Source: Microlunatus parietis
GTDB taxonomy: Bacteria > Actinomycetota > Actinomycetes > Propionibacteriales > Propionibacteriaceae
Length of the DNA: 64,000 bases
Assembly (NCBI RefSeq): GCF_013407955.1
Contig: NZ_JACCBU010000001.1
Coordinates: 5,084,001-5,148,000, forward strand
Direction: 5' to 3'
Part shown: piece by piece, positions 40,217-47,473 of the stretch
How positions within the stretch are numbered: position 1 is the stretch's first letter
Layout of the letters: each line of letters starts with the position of its first letter
Position numbers and translations under genes: made by a program
Notes under the pieces: generated by a model
Databases searched by the model: none
Seen by the model: the letters and a program-made list of their open reading frames with translations, nothing else
Told to the model about the DNA's origin: nothing

Positions 40217-41493
40217 CAGCGTCCGCCGAGCCGGAGCAGGGCCCGGAACGCGCCCGGGGTGGCGATCACGTCGGCGCCGCGGCGGTGCCCGGCGAGGGCG
40301 GCGGCGGGCTCCGGCACGTCCCGGCAGTCCAGTCCGGCGTGCCCGAGGCGGACCGCGACGTCGGGCGCCCGCGGGCCGGTGGCGATCATGGTCCGGCCGG
40401 CCAGCGGTGCCGGATCACAGTCCCACAACCAGGGCAGTTCCGTGTCGTCGGTGGCCATGATCACGGTAGGGTTCTCGATCATGGACAGGGCGTCGGTGAA
40501 CTCGGCCGGGTGGCGCGCGACGATCAACCGCGCCATGGTCTCGCCGAGCTTGATCGGAGTGAACCGACCGAGGGCGTCGTCGCACTGACGCATGCCGACG
40601 AAGACCGTACCGGCGTTGATTCCGAGCGTTCCCGCAGTGGCAAGGGCGAAGCAGGCCTGGTCGATGATCAGCCGGCCAGGCAGCGGTAATCGAGGATCCC
40701 AGACCTGGCCCTCGGCGTCGGTGATCTTGCCGTCCTGCACCACGTAGTCCGGCTCGGGCTGGCGGTAGTCGCGACGCGGGCAGCTCCAGCCCGGATGATC
40801 ATCGGTGTTCCAGGTCAGGATCGAGCCGCAGCCCGGGCACAGAAGTTGATCATGGTACGTCCTGGTACCGCGAACCCAGATCGCCCGCCGGGCGGAGCCG
40901 GCCGCGAGCACGGTCATCGGGTCGTCGGCATCGGCGATCACCGGAACGACTGCATGGATCCGGTCGATCGCCGCGCGTAATCGGCGGGCCTGGGCGTAGC
41001 GCTCGTTCGGTGCCGCCCCGGAGCTGTTCACCAGCACGATCGCCCGTGGCAGATCGCCGGTGGCGAGCAGTTCCACCGCGTCGTCGGGCCGGGCGGCGAT
41101 GACGGCCAGTTCCGGGACGACCCGGCCGGTCAATGCGGCGACCACGCCGTCCAGCCCGTCGTCGGCCTCAGTCTGCGCCAGCGGGCGTTCATGGGTGCCG
41201 TGCGAGGCCCGTACCGCCGCCACCAGCAGGCTGGACAGCACCGTCGTCCCGTACTGCCCGACCACCAGGACCCAGGGCTGCCGCCGGACCACCCTGGACA
41301 GGGCGGCAGGATCCACCCGGCGAATCACCTGGCCACGGACCGCGGCACCGTCCTGGCGGGTGATCCGGCTCGCCGCAGCAGCGACGCGGCCGGCCAGGGA
41401 CGCCACTCCGAAGCGGGCACGCGACGATGCAGCGGTCGCGGGCACCCCCCGATGCGCTGCTGTGGTCCGTTTGCCTTCCGGCTCCCTGGACAT
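40216..41493 (-). CDS. MurT-like Mur ligase homologue lacking the P-loop lysine
   Basis: 425 residues. Overall order follows MurT: central Mur ligase domain, zinc-ribbon-like insert (CPGCGSIL ... SCPRRD) and the C-terminal DUF1727 region (TPIKLGETMARLIVARHPAEFTDAL ... LPWLWDCDPAPLAGR). But the ATP site that should read GTNGKTT is GQYGTTV (residues 79-85), the NLSRDQLDR block is NSSGAAPNER, and the fourth ribbon Cys is missing. ADADDP, GETMARL and the adenine-side features remain. Paired with the equally stripped GatD-like gene. Probably not a ligase; role unknown. Confidence 0.82.
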   Translation of the reverse strand: MSREPEGKRTTAAHRGVPATAASSRARFGVASLAGRVAAAASRITRQDGAAVRGQVIRRVDPAALSRVVRRQPWVLVVGQYGTTVLSSLLVAAVRASHGTHERPLAQTEADDGLDGVVAALTGRVVPELAVIAARPDDAVELLATGDLPRAIVLVNSSGAAPNERYAQARRLRAAIDRIHAVVPVIADADDPMTVLAAGSARRAIWVRGTRTYHDQLLCPGCGSILTWNTDDHPGWSCPRRDYRQPEPDYVVQDGKITDAEGQVWDPRLPLPGRLIIDQACFALATAGTLGINAGTVFVGMRQCDDALGRFTPIKLGETMARLIVARHPAEFTDALSMIENPTVIMATDDTELPWLWDCDPAPLAGRTMIATGPRAPDVAVRLGHAGLDCRDVPEPAAALAGHRRGADVIATPGAFRALLRLGGR

Positions 41494-41936
41494 GGGCCCT
41501 ATTGTTGCCGATCAATCGACCCGGTGCCGCCGGGCCGGGCCTGCTGCGCCTCAGGATCCGCTCAAGTCCCCCAGGAAATTGCCCTGACCAGGGGCGGAGA
41601 TCCCGATCTCGGCACTCGATCGAAGCCTGCGAGGCTGTGGATAACCCGATCGCCGCGGTCCACCTCCGGATCCTGGGTGCCGCCGCCCCGTACCTGAGCG
41701 TCGGAAGGGCCAGGCTTCGGTGCCCGCGCCCGGCGGGAGGTCCCGAGTTGATATCGGCAGCGCCCGTCGGGGTGACCTGCTGGCCGAGATAGGGGACTAT
41801 GGGTTCTGGCGGACGATGCGGTCAGACGCCGGCATGCGGGTGAGGACGGGAGCGTGCTGGTTTTCCGGTCGGGGGTGCGACCGGTGACCGGTACGTTCGG
41901 CATGTCCTGAAGTGCATCCAGTGCGGGAGGATGATC
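41494..41936. other. 443 bases without a supported gene
   Basis: Between the divergent MurT-like and Imm1 genes. No frame has a good start with a ribosome binding site, and I see no tRNA or terminator. GGGAGG at 41925-41930 is the Imm1 ribosome binding site. Part of this gap may be decayed sequence. Confidence 0.45.
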
Positions 41937-42356
41937 ATGGTCGAAGCATGGTGGCAGCACGGAGCGGCGTCGATCCTGTCCACGGCCGGCGATGTCGACA
42001 CGATGATCGACAGCATGGTCCGGTCCGGTGCCGACTACTCGGTGGCCTCGTTGACCTGTCCGGACCGGCCGACCCTGCCGAGCGGACTGCCCGATCACGA
42101 ACTGCGGATCGCGGCGCTCTGCACGAGGGGAGGCATTCTGTACGGCGGTCCCGCGGACGGCGAGGACGGCACCTGGTACGCGGTGGGCACGCTGGCGGAC
42201 GAACCGCCGGTCGAATACTTCCACTTGGGCAAGGACGAGGAGTGGCCCGCCGACTCGCTGGTCCCGATCGACCTGGTCCGGGCCGCGGTGAAAGACTTCA
42301 TGATCAACGGTGGCGAACGGCCGACCGGCGTCGAGTGGCGGCCCTGGCCCGGCTGA
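41937..42356 (+). CDS. Imm1-family immunity protein, orphan
   Basis: 139 residues from ATG 41937, chosen because GGGAGG is six bases away (ATG 41931 has no space for one). The second half is the Imm1 pattern: GGILYGGPADGEDGTWYAVGTLADEPPVEYFHLGKDEEWPADSLVPIDLVRAAVKDFMINGGERPTGVEW, shared with immunity proteins to deaminase-type and other polymorphic toxins. No toxin, secretion gene or second immunity gene is adjacent. Cytoplasmic. Confidence 0.75.
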   Translation: MVEAWWQHGAASILSTAGDVDTMIDSMVRSGADYSVASLTCPDRPTLPSGLPDHELRIAALCTRGGILYGGPADGEDGTWYAVGTLADEPPVEYFHLGKDEEWPADSLVPIDLVRAAVKDFMINGGERPTGVEWRPWPG

Positions 42357-42709
42357 TCGTCGCCGGACGGTGAGTTTCGCGCGGTGAGGGTGCTGCAGAA
42401 TTCGGTCCGTCGGAACCATCGCTGAGATCGTGCGGGTCCTGCCCTGCTCAAGGCGCACGATCGGAGTGAATTTCAGCCGGTCAGTCGCGGCGGAAATCCA
42501 CAGCGGTCGGGTCGTGAGGTGGACGTCATCAGCTGACCGGCAAGTGGCACGAATCTTGCACCTTGCTGCAGGGGGACCCCGATTTCCGCCCACGCTCCTT
42601 CGCTGAGCGGACGCCTTGACCTCCATGTCGGGAGGCGGATTCGCCGGTCAGGGCGTCCGCTCGACGACGTCGCAGCACCAACAAGATCTTCCGCGGCGTC
42701 GCCCGACGG
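42357..42709. other. 353 bases without a supported gene
   Basis: Lies between the Imm1 gene and the methyltransferase-like gene. In the frame of the latter, open codons continue upstream of GTG 42710 (reading STNKIFRGVARRV) but no ATG, GTG or TTG with a ribosome binding site appears. The stretch could include the lost start of that gene. Confidence 0.4.
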
Positions 42710-43681
42710 GTGCCGAATCCGCAACAGGCTCAATTCGCCGCGCGCCACTGGAATTCGGATTACCATCGTCCCACCTTTGAGCGTTGGGGCGTGGGGATGA
42801 TCACTGGTCGCGGAGGCCGGGACAAGCGGGTGCCGTTTCGGCTCGCGGCGGACGGCTGGCCGGCTACCTTGCAGCGAGGCGGCGCGGGCCAACGACTGTT
42901 CGTCGACAACCCGGCCATCATCACCGAACCCGGAGCGACCTGGCAGCAGTTCGAGCGGGCCATGTTCAACATCCACCTCGGCGGGACGGCCAAGATCACC
43001 TGGCGCGGACGCCAGACCGCGGCTGATCAGCTGCTGCTCGACCATGTCCCGCTCGATGGTGCCAGGATCGTCGAGATGGGGGCGAGCGACGGGAGCACCG
43101 CGGTCGACCTGATCGGCCGGCTCGGCGACCGGTTCGCCTCGTACCTGATCACGGACAGGTTCGTCCGGATCGAGGCGGTGAAGTACGGCGGCTGGACGAT
43201 TCTGTTCCGGGACGGCCTCGGGGTGGTCGTCGCCGGTCGCCGGGTCGTCGCGTGGCCGCAGATGGCGTCGTGGATGGCCAAGGCGCTCGCCCCGATCCTG
43301 GCGGCGGCGGCACGTCGCCCCCGGACCGAGATTCTGATGCTGAACCCTGACGCCCGGGCCATCCTGGACCGGGACCCGCGAGTGACCTGGGCCGAGCACG
43401 ACGTCTTCGTACCGCTGGCGGAACCGGTCGACGTGATCAAGGTCGGAAATCTGCTGCGCCCGGTCTACTTCACCGATGATCAGATCCGGGTCGCGCTGCG
43501 AGCGATCCATGCGAGCCTGGCCGAATCGGGGCACCTGCTGGTCGCTGATCATCTTCGGGAGTCCGCCGGCAGCCTGTTCCGGCGCACCGAGAACGGTTTC
43601 GAATCGGTGGCCCTGACCGAGCCGCGATCGGAGATCCACGACCTCGTGGTTCAGCCCGGTTTGATCGGTGACCCCGTCTGA
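42710..43681 (+). CDS. SAM-dependent methyltransferase-like protein
   Basis: 323 residues from GTG 42710; this start is uncertain. A nucleotide-binding loop VEMGASDGSTAVDLIGRLG near residue 118, the strand ILMLNPDARAILDRDPRVTWAEHDVF and the block VDVIKVGNLLRPVYFTDDQIRVALRAIHASLAESGHLLVADH resemble the Rossmann core of CheR-like or class I methyltransferases. Target unknown. It ends 74 bases before the first copy of the rnpB-end repeat. Confidence 0.6.
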   Translation: MPNPQQAQFAARHWNSDYHRPTFERWGVGMITGRGGRDKRVPFRLAADGWPATLQRGGAGQRLFVDNPAIITEPGATWQQFERAMFNIHLGGTAKITWRGRQTAADQLLLDHVPLDGARIVEMGASDGSTAVDLIGRLGDRFASYLITDRFVRIEAVKYGGWTILFRDGLGVVVAGRRVVAWPQMASWMAKALAPILAAAARRPRTEILMLNPDARAILDRDPRVTWAEHDVFVPLAEPVDVIKVGNLLRPVYFTDDQIRVALRAIHASLAESGHLLVADHLRESAGSLFRRTENGFESVALTEPRSEIHDLVVQPGLIGDPV

Positions 43682-43754
43682 CCACCGGAATCGAGCGGTC
43701 ACTCGTGCAGCGACACGCCGCAGAGACAGCTGCTTTGTGACCGGTCGGCGGGTG

Positions 43755-43786
43755 ATGGGGGACGAGCCGGTCGGTCAGCCGGATTC
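43755..43786. repeat. second copy of the rnpB 3' end (attachment-like repeat, distal)
   Basis: 32 bases that match 45089-45120 at 31 positions; both run from ATGGGGGACGAGCC to AGCCGGATTC. The copy at 45089-45120 is the true end of the RNase P RNA gene. Integrative elements that use an RNA gene leave just such a short copy at their far end. Confidence 0.85.
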
Positions 43787-43863
43787 CAGACGAACATGCC
43801 CTGACTAGGGAGTATGTCCACACTGCTCCGTCTCAGCTCCATCCGGCGCGCGCAGTGCAGTCC

Positions 43864-44141
43864 CTAGTCCCAACTCGCGCCGTCCGGCCAGACCACCACC
43901 ACGGGGGTGCCTTGCTGCCGGGCCAGGCCGACGACATCGGCGGTCCCGCCGTAACCGCGAGCGGGGCGGCCCGACCCAGACGGCGATCAGCCGGTCAGCG
44001 TTGTCGATCATGATCCGGCTTGCGTCCAGGTGCGCTCCGGAGGTCGACTCCACCCATGGGAGCCGCAGGATGTCGGCCGCCTGGCCGAGCAGGTCGCCGT
44101 ACTCGGCGAGGGCTTCGGCCGGGAGCCCATCGGGGTACCTG
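43864..44141 (-). pseudogene. SLOG-like nucleotide-binding protein, truncated and frameshifted
   Basis: Minus-strand frame reads YPDGLPAEALAEYGDLLGQA, ESTSGAHLDASRIMIDNADRLIAVW and then, after a one-base shift near 43930, PARGYGGTADVVGLARQQGTPVVVVWPDGASWD before a stop at 43864. Intact relatives of this pattern have an N-terminal Rossmann half (GGHR-type loop), which is missing here because the frame ends at about 44141. The same point is where the next fragment begins. Confidence 0.6.
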
Positions 44142-44540
44142 CTGCACGACTGCCGGGCCGGCGCGACTGCGGCCACCGAGTACGCGACGGCGATTGGCCG
44201 CCGGTTGGCCGGGCTCGAGGCCGACCCGGTATTCACGAACTGCCAGGACTACCGGGCGCACACTCTGTTCGGTCGGTTCACCATACGGCAGGAGAAGAAG
44301 GGCGCGGCGATCGCGTGGGGCGCGTACTCGAAGGAGCATCTCACCGGGGATCTGTACGTCCTCACGGTCCGGCTCAACGGGAAGAAGTTCGACGCGAAGT
44401 CGCAGAACTACCCGCCGCACGGGTCGATCCCGGCCGGCACCGCCAGGAAGTACTCGGGCAAGACGCTCGACATCACCGGCAAGGTCACGAAGGGCGGCAA
44501 GCTGATGCTCGCCTATAGCATGCGCTGCCGGGTGCTATAG
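44142..44540 (+). pseudogene. fragment of a Lys-rich beta-strand protein, N-terminus missing
   Basis: The frame reads GATAATEYATAIGRRLAGLE, FTNCQDYRAHTLFGRFTIRQ and then YVLTVRLNGKKFDAKSQNYP ... SGKTLDITGKVTKGGKLMLAYSMRCRVL. The last 90 residues look like a compact basic beta domain with two Cys. Upstream the frame runs antisense through the SLOG remnant and has no start codon, so the beginning has been lost. Family unknown. Confidence 0.5.
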
Positions 44541-44572
44541 GCGTTTCCCTGCGGATCGACGGAGGCTGAGGC

Positions 44573-44995
44573 ATGGCAACACACGCGGAGACGGTGGCGG
44601 GACTGCGGGAGTTCGTGGAGCGGCTGCAGCGAGACATCGCCGGGGCGGATCCTGCCGCGGTCATCGGGATCTACGACCTCGGGTCAGAGTCGTGGATCAT
44701 CGAGCCGTCGCCCGACCGGCCGGAGCCACCCGAGGATTTCGGTCCGGACGGGCTGGTCGGCCGGATCTACGGATCCGACTTCCTGCTGTCCGGCGACGAT
44801 CCGGCGGAATTCCTGGCGCATTTGGCCGACAGAGTTCAGGACGACGTGATCGACGAGCTCGGGCGATCTTGGCCGGACGTCGAACATGACGGCCGGACCG
44901 TGCACCTCGAGCCGGTCGTGCAGCACGGCGTAGCCGCCTGGGGGTATCGCGGCCAGCCGGTGCGCGCGATAGGCGAGCTCAACGCCACGCTCTAG
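44573..44995 (+). CDS. unknown acidic protein in the rnpB-end island
   Basis: 140 residues from ATG 44573, with ACGGAGG upstream. Sequence is acidic and soluble: HAETVAGLREFVERLQRDIAGADPAAVIGIYDLGSESWIIEP, GSDFLLSGDDPAEFLAHLADRVQDDVIDELGR. No motif I can name; the size and acidity fit an immunity or accessory protein but nothing proves that. It is the only gene in the island that looks complete. Confidence 0.6.
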   Translation: MATHAETVAGLREFVERLQRDIAGADPAAVIGIYDLGSESWIIEPSPDRPEPPEDFGPDGLVGRIYGSDFLLSGDDPAEFLAHLADRVQDDVIDELGRSWPDVEHDGRTVHLEPVVQHGVAAWGYRGQPVRAIGELNATL

Positions 44996-45088
44996 GTCGT
45001 CGGTCGGCGCCATCCACGCGATGACGGGCCAGCCTTCGCCTCGGCGAGGATACGGCGGCTCGCCGTTCGGGTGGTCAGGCGGTCAGTC

Positions 45089-45120
45089 ATGGGGGACGAG
45101 CCGGTCGGTAAGCCGGATTC
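45089..45120. repeat. rnpB 3' end copy of the attachment-like repeat
   Basis: The P1-helix end of the RNase P RNA gene, repeated at 43755-43786 with one mismatch. The 1.3 kb between the two copies is a mosaic of gene fragments. Confidence 0.85.
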
Positions 45121-45492
45121 TGTTCTCACCGTACGGTGAGCGACGATCATCCATCTGCGACCGCTGTTGCCAGCGGCCTGGTGCGATCTACCCGGAGACT
45201 CGGGCGAGCAGCCCTCGGGCGTCTCCGCAGATGCGCCCGCGGGCGCATCCTCTTGATCTTGCTCCGGGTGGGGTTTACCGAGCCACCCCAGTCACCTGGG
45301 GTGCTGGTGGTCTCTTACACCACCGTTTCACCCTTACCTCCTCGCCGGCGGACCGGAGAGGGAGGCGGTCTGTTTTCTGTGGCACTGTCCCGCGGGTCGC
45401 CCCGGGTGGGTGTTGCCCACCACCCTGCTCTGTGGAGTCCGGACTTTCCTCGGTGCCGCCTGCGGCGCCGCGATCGTCTGACCGGCTCGTCC
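45091..45492 (-). ncRNA. rnpB: RNase P RNA
   Basis: About 400 bases. On the minus strand it opens GGACGAGCCGGTCAGACG, has the conserved GAGGAAAGTCCGGACTCC and CAGAGCAGGGTGG blocks, GGCGACCCGCGGGACAGTGCCACAGAAAACAGACCG, GGTAAACCCCACCCGGAGC, and closes with AGAATCCGGCTTACCGACCGG pairing back to the 5' end as helix P1. This is the type A ribozyme that trims tRNA 5' ends. It is divergent from the siderophore-binding gene. Its last 32 bases are duplicated at 43755. Confidence 0.95.
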
Positions 45493-45528
45493 ACAGCCAT
45501 GGTAGCCCGCACGACACCTCCAGGGTTC

Positions 45529-45552
45529 TAGGTTAGCCTTTCCTTACCTAGG
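45529..45552. promoter_or_regulatory. iron-box-like site (DtxR/IdeR/DmdR type)
   Basis: TAGGTTAGCCTTTCCTTACCTA carries the TTAGGTTAGCCT half of the DtxR-family box and an inverted TAGGTAAGG half with three extra bases between. It lies directly before the siderophore-binding lipoprotein gene and also within the promoter region of rnpB. Iron-loaded DtxR/IdeR would repress the lipoprotein gene. Confidence 0.65.
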
Positions 45553-45565
45553 AGAGGGGACTGAA

Positions 45566-46549
45566 GTGGCCGAAGGGCTGACCGGTACGCGCCGGCGAGG
45601 GATTGCGATCATGATCGTCGTGGCGGTGGTCGCGCTGCTGGCCGCGGCCTGCGGGCAGGGTGCCGGGGCGGCGCCGGCGGAGGATCGGCCGCAGGTCACG
45701 ATCGAGCACACGTTCGGCGCGTCGACGTTCCCGGCGAATCCGCAGCGGGTGGTCACGTTCAGTGCCCCGTGGACCGACGCGCTGGTCGCGCTCGACGTAC
45801 CGATCACGGCCGAGTTCATCACCCGCAACTACTCCGGCGACAACGGCGCCTTCCCGTGGACCCCGCAGCACGAGTCGGAGAAGGTCGTCGGGGCCGACAA
45901 CACCGACATCGACTACGAGAAGCTGGCCGCGCTGCAGCCGGAGTTGATCTTGGCGGGCTACCAGACCCAGGAGGCCTACGACCGGCTGTCCGCGATCGCC
46001 CCGACGATCCCGGTGATGGACTCCACCGCCGTCCTCGATTCCTGGCAGGACGTGACCGCAGCGGCCGGAAAGATCTTCGGCAAGCAGGCCGAGGCCGATG
46101 CGCTGATCGCCGACGTCACGACCAAGATCGACAAGTTCAAGGCCGACTTCCCTGCCGTACAAGGAAAGACGTTCAGCTACGGGCAGTTCACCGGTGATCA
46201 GTTCGGGCTGGTCGCGGCCGACACCGATCCGGCCGCGCGGGTCCTCGGCGAGCTCGGGCTCACCCTCGATCCCAAGTCCAAGAAGGAGGGCAAGGGCTCG
46301 GCGCGGGTGCTGGTGTCGCTGGAGAAGGTCGAGGTGCTGGACGCCGATCTGGTGATCATGTGGCCGTTGACCGGCGGCGAGGAGGTGCTCGAGGAGGCGG
46401 TCGGCTGGTCCGACCTGGCGGCCGTCCGGCGAGGTTCGTACGTGATCGTCGACGACACCACCGCGTCCGCGCTGGCCAGCCCGAGCATCTACTCGGTGCC
46501 CTGGGCGCTGGACCATCAGCTCCGCCCGGCGGCCGCCGAGCTGGGGTAA
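45566..46549 (+). CDS. iron-siderophore ABC transporter substrate-binding lipoprotein
   Basis: 327 residues from GTG 45566, preceded by GGAGAGGGGA. Lipoprotein signal IAIMIVVAVVALLAAACGQG, with the lipidated Cys in LAAACG. The periplasmic-binding fold TroA/FepB type follows: PQRVVTFSAPWTDALVALDV, IDYEKLAALQPELILAGYQ, and VIMWPLTGGEEVLEEAVGWSDLAAVRRGSYVIVDD. No permease or ATPase genes are adjacent, so it must work with a transporter coded elsewhere. The iron-box-like site upstream supports iron control. Confidence 0.88.
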   Translation: MAEGLTGTRRRGIAIMIVVAVVALLAAACGQGAGAAPAEDRPQVTIEHTFGASTFPANPQRVVTFSAPWTDALVALDVPITAEFITRNYSGDNGAFPWTPQHESEKVVGADNTDIDYEKLAALQPELILAGYQTQEAYDRLSAIAPTIPVMDSTAVLDSWQDVTAAAGKIFGKQAEADALIADVTTKIDKFKADFPAVQGKTFSYGQFTGDQFGLVAADTDPAARVLGELGLTLDPKSKKEGKGSARVLVSLEKVEVLDADLVIMWPLTGGEEVLEEAVGWSDLAAVRRGSYVIVDDTTASALASPSIYSVPWALDHQLRPAAAELG

Positions 46550-46559
46550 TTTCGTGGTC

Positions 46560-46754
46560 ATGACCGACCCGGAAGAGCAGTGGTGGTACGACCTCACGAC
46601 GAAGCAGGTGGTCCGCGGGCGGAAGCTGGGCAAGGCCGTCGACCGACTGGGCCCGTACGCCAGCCGGGAAGAGGCCGAGCAGGCGATGGAGCGGGTGGCC
46701 GAACGCAACGAGCAGTGGGAGCACGACCCGAAGTGGAACGACGACGAGGAGTGA
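46560..46754 (+). CDS. small SPOR-like domain protein
   Basis: 64 residues from ATG 46560 (GTG 46554 possible). Sequence WWYDLTTKQVVRGRKLGKAVDRLGPYASREEAEQAMERVAERNEQWE resembles the short actinobacterial SPOR-type proteins, which in longer relatives bind denuded peptidoglycan. No signal peptide here, so it is cytoplasmic and its role is open. Confidence 0.75.
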   Translation: MTDPEEQWWYDLTTKQVVRGRKLGKAVDRLGPYASREEAEQAMERVAERNEQWEHDPKWNDDEE

Positions 46755-46766
46755 CGCCCTCGGGAC

Positions 46767-47473
46767 TCAGCGGGCGGTGACCGCCTCGGCGAACGCCGTG
46801 AACATCCGCACGCCCGCGGCGTCGATCGGCTCGGCGACGGCGTCGTAGTCGGTCAGCAGCCGGCTCCGACCGTCCGCGCCGAGATCGGCGGCCATCTCGG
46901 GCACCTCGAGCCAGTCCGCCAACAGCGCCCGGTCGGCCTCCAGGTGGAACTGGGTCGCGAAGACGGCGTCGCCGAGCCGGTAGGCCTGGTTCGGGTGCCG
47001 GGGGAGCGGGCCAGCACGGTCGCCCCCGGCGGCGGGTCGACGATGTCGCCGTGCCAGTGCACCACCGGCTGGACGGTGCCCGGCGGGCCGAGCGGACCGT
47101 CCGCGACCACCTCGACGGTGCCGATCCCGGCCTCCCGGTCGGCGCCGGGGTACAGTGCCGCGCCCAGCGCGGTCGCGATCAGCTGATGGCCGAGGCAGAC
47201 CCCGAACATCGGCACCCCGGCAGCCGCGCACTCGCGGACCAGCTGCGCCTCGACCGCCAGCCCGGGATACGCCTCGACGTCCAGTGCGCCCATCGGCCCG
47301 CCGAGCAGCACCAGCCCGGCCAGCGTGTCGACCGCCGGCGCGTCGGACCGATCGCGGGCGCCGGCCAGCAGTGCGGTGGTCCAGCCGATGCCGTGGTCGG
47401 TGAGCACCTCGCCGAGCCGGGCCGGTCGCTCCCACGGGACGTGCTGGACGACCAACACGGAGCGGTGGTTCAC
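46767..47473 (-). pseudogene. class I glutamine amidotransferase, frameshifted
   Basis: From ATG 47473 the frame gives VLVVQHVPWERPARLGEVL, VLLGGPMGALD, and the nucleophile motif FGVCLGHQLIATALG up to ATVLARSP. At about 47007, in a run of five Cs where six would be needed, it shifts; the neighbouring frame continues RHPNQAYRLGDAVFATQFHLEAD (catalytic His) and ends at 46767. Parts from both frames make a full GATase1-like protein of about 235 residues. One base is missing; a sequence error in the C-run is as likely as a true mutation. Start overlaps the preceding gene stop. Confidence 0.75.

Noticed and set aside
41580..41700. tRNA-like words in the gap after the MurT-like gene
   Set aside because: No cloverleaf can be drawn: there is no T-arm consensus and no paired acceptor ends.
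43755..43786. A second, decayed rnpB gene
   Set aside because: Only the final 32 bases are present; none of the other conserved blocks of RNase P RNA can be found on either side, so a duplicated end is the simpler reading.
43805..44236. An intact leftward gene of 143 residues
   Set aside because: Only its middle part matches a protein-like pattern; the true C-terminus continues in another frame after a one-base shift, so it is listed as a pseudogene instead.
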